Positions 58,852 through 64,000 of a DNA stretch of 64,000 nt are shown here, piece after piece. The translations under genes and the position numbers were made by a program. The notes below the pieces were generated by a model. The model did no database searches and had not been told where the DNA came from. It saw nothing but the letters and a program-made list of their open reading frames with translations. The stretch's first letter is position 1. Each line of letters opens with the position of its first letter. This DNA comes from Perca fluviatilis (Eukaryota > Chordata > Actinopteri > Perciformes > Percidae). The DNA is taken from assembly GCF_010015445.1 (NCBI RefSeq), contig NC_053126.1, forward strand, positions 13,801,669-13,865,668, in the 5' to 3' direction.

Positions 58852-61004
58852 CTAAGGTCCTTCCACTTTGATAATATTGATCTGTTGATCCTGTGAAGAG
58901 TGGTTAGAGTTCATCACCGGCTGGGTGGACACACTGCAGTCCTGGAGAGTCCTTGCTGAACAGCTGCTTGAGAAATCAGATGTTTTACTCTCTGATCCTC
59001 TGAAAGTCTGAGAATGTGACTGGCCGTATGTAGAAACAAAGGACTGTGTGTAGGGTGGCATGAGTGTTTGACTGTTTTGCTGTGGGTAAGCAACTGCATA
59101 CGGCTGTGTATGAGCGGGAGTTTGAGTAAGTTGGAGGTTCTCAGCATTGCTACATGGTGGAAACCCATTAATGCTTGAAGGGCTCAGGCCTGGCAATTTA
59201 AAGGCCTCTACATTTTCTAAACTCTCTAAAGAGTTGTAGCTTGGCTGGGTTTGGCTGCACTGAGTGTACGTGCCTTGACTGAAGTTGAAGGTTTCTGGGC
59301 TGAATGAGGTAGATGCAGAAGCGGTTGGCAAACCAGAGGGTGATGGAGTTTTTTTGTGCTGCTGTTGAACAACGCTACAACGTCCCAGTTTGGCAGCAAG
59401 GCTCTGCAGAGTGCTGAGGATCTGCTTCTGAATGTGTGTCTGCTGCGCCTGCTCCCTCTCCAGGCAGCACTGCTGCTCCACCAGCATCTTCACTGCCAGA
59501 CCCAAGCTGCGCACCTCAGAGCCCAGGGTCTGAATCTGATCCTGTAGACCACCTCTCCCTCCAGTGTCCTGGACTGCCTGCTGGGGGCTCGGGTTCCCCT
59601 CACTACTAGTGGCGCCCTGGCCTCCAGGGGTCTGTAGACGGATGACGGCAACCCCAGGGGCCGAGGATGTTAAAGGTGCTGGTGACCGGTTAGGAAGACG
59701 AATGCCAACCCGAGGGAGAGGCTGAAAGGAACGCACAGACAGACCTGGTCTTTGTGTGAGAAAACGCCTGGGGGCACTCCCTCCACCGGACTGACCATCC
59801 ATAACAGTCTGTGCAACATCACAAAAATATCATGAAAACAGTGCAAAAAACTATTACAAGTTATAATGCAATCTTATCAACATGAAACTGAATGAATCTC
59901 ATATGGTTCAGGCTCCCAGAATATGCTGGCATACTATCTGGTACCAGCAACTGCTGCAAAACAATCATTATACAAACGTAATCTTGGACATGTACTAAAG
60001 TGACTGAAGTCTGTCATTGATAAAGTGCTGGCAAACACTCTTGTTGAGGTGAATAAAGGTGGTCTTTTCTCTTTTTTTTGCTCTTTTCTCACCTTTTCAG
60101 TGGTCAGATCATAAGTTTCGGGTGGCTGTTGCATTGCACTTCTCAAATCAGCACCTTGGACGCTCGAGTGATCTCTCCTCAACAGTGACGCCACCTGGTG
60201 GAATGACTGTTGAAAAACAAAGTAGGCAAGTTAAGACAGAGATGATTTGATTATTATGGTATTCAACACATTACACAGGTGTTGTGCTATTGTAAACATA
60301 AATTACAAACCTGACAATTAGGATTGTGTGACACATGAGAGAAATTATGTATAAGTAGGTACCTTCATCCTGTGTGACAGCGCTTTATCCAAAAGCCTCT
60401 TTCGAGCTGCCAGCATTGCATTAGTGGCTGGAGAAGGTGTAACTCTCTTCCTCATGGTTACTCCTTGAGCTGTTAGTGTAGAAGACACAGCACCGGCCTC
60501 TGATCTTGTTACAGTGGACTGGGGAACTCTTTGTTGGCTGCTCTGTGCAAGGGAGGTGACGCTAACAATCTGGATGTCATTTTCCTCCTTATCTCCCTCG
60601 TGTTGTTGTTCTGGCCTGCTGCCTCCACTGGTCTTTCCAGACCCACATGGCTTCGCACCAGCATCTGGATTTGTGGAAGTCTGTTTGGCAAAATTTGCAG
60701 CGGCTGTAAAGCCAGCATGGTGAGATGCCTCCCGCAGAAGATTTTGGAGACGCATGTTACTCCAGCTGTCTTGTGTTGCTCCAACTTGAGGCTGCACCTG
60801 TGCGGTTGATGTGCTGCTTCCAGCCTCCACAGGTCTAACCCTCCCTGGCGGCCTCCCTTGATACTCCCTCAGGAACAGGTAGATGGCCTGGGCAGACACC
60901 TTGATGTTCTCCAGCTCCAGCACAGCTTTGATCTTACGGAAACTCAGACCCGCCTTCCGCAGCTCCACCACTTTGTGTTTGGCGGCATCATCCAACCGGC
61001 CCAT
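58852..61004 (-). CDS. Unrecognised 570-residue protein with N-terminal helix-turn-helix
   Basis: Three coding exons on the minus strand: 61004-60363, 60206-60093 and 59808-58852, all phase 0, giving 570 residues. Residues about 1-55 (MGRLDDAAKHKVVELRKAGL...) look like a homeodomain-like helix-turn-helix of the Tc1/paired type, with helix starts at DAAKHKVVEL, SFRKIKAVLE and SAQAIYLFLRE. A basic RPPGRVRP linker follows. Residues about 340-400 (from LQDQIQTLGSEVRSL to TLQSLAAKL) form a probable coiled coil with a CC pair. The C-terminal 170 residues are Gln/Ser/Thr-rich, and the end INIIKVEGP contains a SUMO-site-like IKVE. I infer a DNA-binding nuclear protein. A probable 5' UTR exon ends at 61702 and joins at 61048. 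I do not recognise the gene; its conservation is untested. Confidence 0.85.
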
Positions 61005-61936
61005 GGTCTCTCACTCCAGAGGGACTCTGTGAGTTTGGCTGTTAATCTCTAGAAGATTAATAACTTACATTTAGTTAAAAAAATAATAATAATAATGGAA
61101 CGAACGTTTGGTGTATGGTTAATACTGAGAAATAAACGTAAACAATATAAAGAGTGGGTGACTATAGGGAACGTCTTCTAGTATGTGAAAATAACAGTAA
61201 TGCAGCAGTACAACATTACACAAAAAATGCTCAGTTTCTCACGAGATCCTTATTAGGTTAGAACAATATTTCTTTTCATGTTTCCGGTTTATCCTTAAAT
61301 CCAATTTTCCCGTTGTAACAATAGACGTTCTCGTTATAACAACATATAACTTGATCATTTTGTATGAAGAAGCACTCTTTTTATTAAACAGCACCAACGT
61401 AACGTTTCTCAGTAAAAACAAAAACGTATAAATTATATACGTTGCTGATCCGCACATGAAAAACTAGCTCTAGCTCGAGAACTGCTTAATATTTATGTTG
61501 TCGCATATATTCACTTGATAAATCAGTAAGATGACGATGTGGCTACTGGTTGTCATAAATTTGTCCAGATTAAGTTATACAGGATTAACGTTACTGAAAA
61601 ATTGTTTTTCGCCAACATCAGTACAGATGTTAGCTAAGCTAACGTTAGCTAACGACAACAGCTAACGTTAGCACAGTGCCATTATAATGTGAAGCACTCA
61701 CCTTGTCGACGATCAATTGGTGTTTAAATAAGTTCACGTACCATGATGAAATAGCTATGATGTAGTCATACACACATAAACTCACATTTCTATCGACAGC
61801 TAGCTAGCTACATAAATAAACAAATGAGTTGTAAGTGTCGCCCAGGTGGACACGTAACTTCCGCTATCCCGTCATCACCGAGCGACGTTTTCTCAGGCCG
61901 CAAGTGGTTGAAGCAAAATCACCTCGTTTGAAAAAT
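61005..61936. promoter_or_regulatory. Shared head-to-head promoter region of the HTH gene and RNPS1
   Basis: The minus-strand gene has a donor-like CGACAAG/GTGAGT at 61702/61701, which would put its non-coding first exon between 61702 and about 61850. RNPS1 exon 1 ends at 61938. The interval 61830-61915 has CpGs, ACTTCCGCT (ETS-type site) at about 61857 and CGTCATCACC. No TATA box is seen. The stretch 61060-61690 is AT-rich and has clustered GCTAACGTTAGC palindromes at about 61628-61673. Confidence 0.6.
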
Positions 61937-61938
61937 AT
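61830..61938 (+). other. rnps1: Probable RNPS1 first exon (mostly 5' UTR)
   Basis: The exon would end ...GAAAAATAT followed by the strong donor GTAAGTTT. The transcription start is not defined by the sequence; the CpG- and ETS-containing stretch around 61850-61900 is the likely place. Confidence 0.55.
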
Positions 61939-64000
61939 GTAAGTTTAGCCTGTTATTTGATTGCTGTCAAACCAGTTTAAATTCCAGTACATATTTTATC
62001 ATACAAGGAACATTGTGTAGCGTTGTTTTAGCCGTTTGTGCACTTGCAGCAGTCCCCGTGGCTATGACGTTATTCTCCTTGTTTTGTGGAGTCAGTTGAA
62101 TGAAAATCAATGGCGGCGGATTTCTGTTCGACAGTATTTGTTGGCAGTACATTTTACTAACGTTAGTCTGAGATGTTTCAGTGATAATAGTATTACTATT
62201 AGATTGCGCACGCAGTCCAAATACAATAACATTAAACCATAAACACGCAGACATAAAAAAAAAAAAAAAAGGAAATACGTTCGTCACGTTACGTTAAATC
62301 TATTACGTTAATTCTTGCAATACATGTTACGGTCTGTGTTAAACGTTACTAACGTTACTCTCAGCGAGAAGTTTAGCTAGCTAACGTTACACTCTCATTG
62401 CCCTAATGTTAGTTTCTTTGGTCTCTCAACGGTACTCCGTTTGTAAGACTTTTTTTTTTTATAGTTTTTGTCGTCCCAATCACATTTCTGGATCATGTTT
62501 GTGTTGAAGAAACAGTTCTTGTTTTTGATTAGCTAGTGGACAGAAAATGTATTGCTGATATTTTTTGTTAGCCAACTGAACAATCGTCAATCATTTATCC
62601 GCCACAAATCTCATTTATTTTGGTTCCAGTTTCTCAAAGTTTTGGAAATCCCGTTTTGTGTCATAGTAGTTTGAATCAGACAAAATAGCAATTTGAAGAC
62701 ATTATTATGGGCTCTGGGGGACTGTAACATGCCATGTTCACTACTTTTCTTGCTGAAAAGGTATAGACTTATGGAAAATAATTGTTAGTTGCAGCCCACA
62801 CCATTCACAATATAGCTATTGCCTCTGAATTTAGGGCACCATCACCCACAAAGCGGAAGGAGGAGGAAAAAACTAAAGACAGAGGCAAAGAAAAGACTAG
62901 TACAAAGGAAGGAGACAAGGAGAGAGGACGGGAGAAAGCAAGGAAACGTCGCAGTGCCTCTACTGGCAGCAGCAGCAGCAGGTTTGTTTTCTAAGTTGCC
63001 TCTTTATGTGATTTTAGATGTTATTCTTAGTGACAAAATAATGTCCTAAATATGTATATTTTCTTACCTAACACACTTTTCTTTGTTTTGACCACGACCA
63101 GGTCCAGATCTAGCTCTACTTCAAGCAGCAGCTCTGGTTCCAGCTCAGGTTCCTCAAGTGGATCCAGCTCATCCGGCTCCAGCCACTCTGGTTCGTCAAG
63201 CTCTCGTTCCTCCTCCTCTTCCAGCTCCTCAGGCTCCCCCAGCCCCAGCCGTAGACGCCATGACAACCGCCGCCGCTCCCGCTCAGCGTAAGTAACTTAA
63301 TCTAATGCAGCTATACAATATTCATACACTGCGATATCTTGTGTTTTCACTTGTTTGAGTCATGATGAAATGAATCAGTGTTTTGGTTGTGATTTTGCAG
63401 GTCCAAAACACAGAAGAGGGGAGATGATAAGGAGCGAAGGAAAAGAAGCCCGAGCCCCAAACCAACTAAAGTTCACTTAGGGCGGCTGACCAGGAATGTC
63501 ACCAAGGTCAGCTGATAAATTTTTCTGCTTTTTATAGCAGAATAAATGATCATGATATAACATGATTTCAGATTATGACACTACTCAGAAATGTCATGTT
63601 AGGTAGATAAAAAGATAAAAAAAAAACACTTTCATAATCTACTGGAGGAAAATAGAATTGTAGAAAGTAAAGGAGAAAAAGATTTTTCTTTTTATATTGT
63701 GCCTTTATTCTAATTGTTTATTTTCCAGTAAACGGGGTTTTTAAAATTTTCTGTAGTCTTGTTGACAGGAGTCTATATTATGTATTATGAATTCAGAATA
63801 TTTCATACGTCAATAACAATATTCCTCCACAATTAATCAAGGTTTTCTGTTAACATGGTTCTGACAAGCATACTGTATGTCTTTGTTTTTGCACAGGACC
63901 ACATCCAGGAGATCTTTTCCACATATGGAAAAATCAAAATGGTCGAAATGCCAATGGACAGGGTCCACCCACACCTGTCCAGGGGCTATGCTTATGTGGA
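61937..64000 (+). CDS. rnps1: RNPS1 splicing/EJC factor, 5' part, truncated by window end
   Basis: RNPS1 is a nuclear SR-related protein that activates splicing and joins the exon junction complex (ASAP/PSAP complexes). Coding exons: 61937-61938 (AT of the start codon), 62835-62981, 63102-63287, 63401-63506, and 63897 to the window end. The AT before the consensus donor GTAAGT at 61939 joins the G at 62835 to make ATG-GCA-CCA, giving MAPSPTKRKEEEKTKDRG. This fits a short-N-terminus RNPS1; the longer human N-terminus was not found. Order: Lys/Glu-rich start, Ser-rich tract (about residues 50-90), basic SPSPSRRRHDNRRR, then an RRM from about residue 135 with RNP2-like VHLGRL, and HLSRGYAYV (RNP1) at the window edge. 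The identity is secure; the split start is inference. Confidence 0.9.
61939..62834 (+). other. rnps1: RNPS1 intron 1
   Basis: An 896-base intron from GTAAGT to TTTAG. It is T-rich on the plus strand, with an A17-like run near 62256-62271 and several TAACGTTA palindromes. No alternative coding exon matching the human N-terminus (MDLSG...) was found in it. Confidence 0.55.

Noticed and set aside
61628..61673. Clustered GCTAACGTTAGC palindromes as a regulatory site
   Set aside because: GTTAGC/GCTAAC palindromes recur at many places in this window (for example 18213-18275) and look like genomic low-complexity or repeat sequence.
63027..63266. Glu-rich minus-strand open frame
   Set aside because: Antisense of the RNPS1 serine-rich exon.

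Overview
This is a teleost fish nuclear DNA window. The support is vertebrate intron-exon structure with GT-AG borders, abundant CA/GT microsatellites, fish-type transposon families, and CYP2K-like cytochrome P450 genes, a subfamily known from fish.

Layout, left to right. (1) 1-1160 is non-coding and holds a GC-rich patch and an AT-rich minisatellite. (2) 1161-23897, + strand, is a nearly complete ABCA3 lipid transporter gene. I traced 29 coding exons with consistent phases (1,690 codons); only the short first coding exon is not seen. Its introns carry microsatellites, a Harbinger relic, nested hAT-like elements and a piggyBac-like MITE. (3) 23898-30956 is the ABCA3 3' flank plus a transposon-rich intergenic stretch dominated by a 1.7 kb hAT remnant with an 8-bp target duplication. 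(4) 30957-56095, + strand, is a tandem array of three CYP2K-like genes of nine exons each. Gene 1 (30957-35962) and gene 2 (38578-44133) are intact. Gene 3 (51917-56095) is a near-identical copy of gene 2 with a net 2-bp deletion in exon 4, so it reads as a recent pseudogene, or contains an assembly error. Part of the upstream region of a lost fourth unit remains at 56440-57050. (5) 58852-61004, - strand, is a three-exon gene for a 570-residue protein with an N-terminal helix-turn-helix, a low-complexity middle, a coiled coil and a Gln/Ser-rich tail; I do not recognise it. (6) From 61937 to the window end, + strand, is the 5' part of RNPS1, a splicing and exon-junction-complex factor, running off the edge inside its RRM. 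Its start codon appears to be split by the first intron. It is head-to-head with the unknown gene and probably shares a CpG- and ETS-site-containing promoter.

ABCA3 and RNPS1 are also neighbours in mammals, so the P450 array and the unknown gene sit within an old syntenic block. The genes are functionally unrelated: phospholipid transport, xenobiotic or lipid oxidation, possible DNA binding, and mRNA processing. The most informative content is the history of the P450 array: duplication, apparent gene conversion over exons 7-9, transposon insertions whose empty sites survive in the paralogue, and early decay of one copy. I saw no CRISPR array, operon, prokaryotic island or clearly new multi-gene system.
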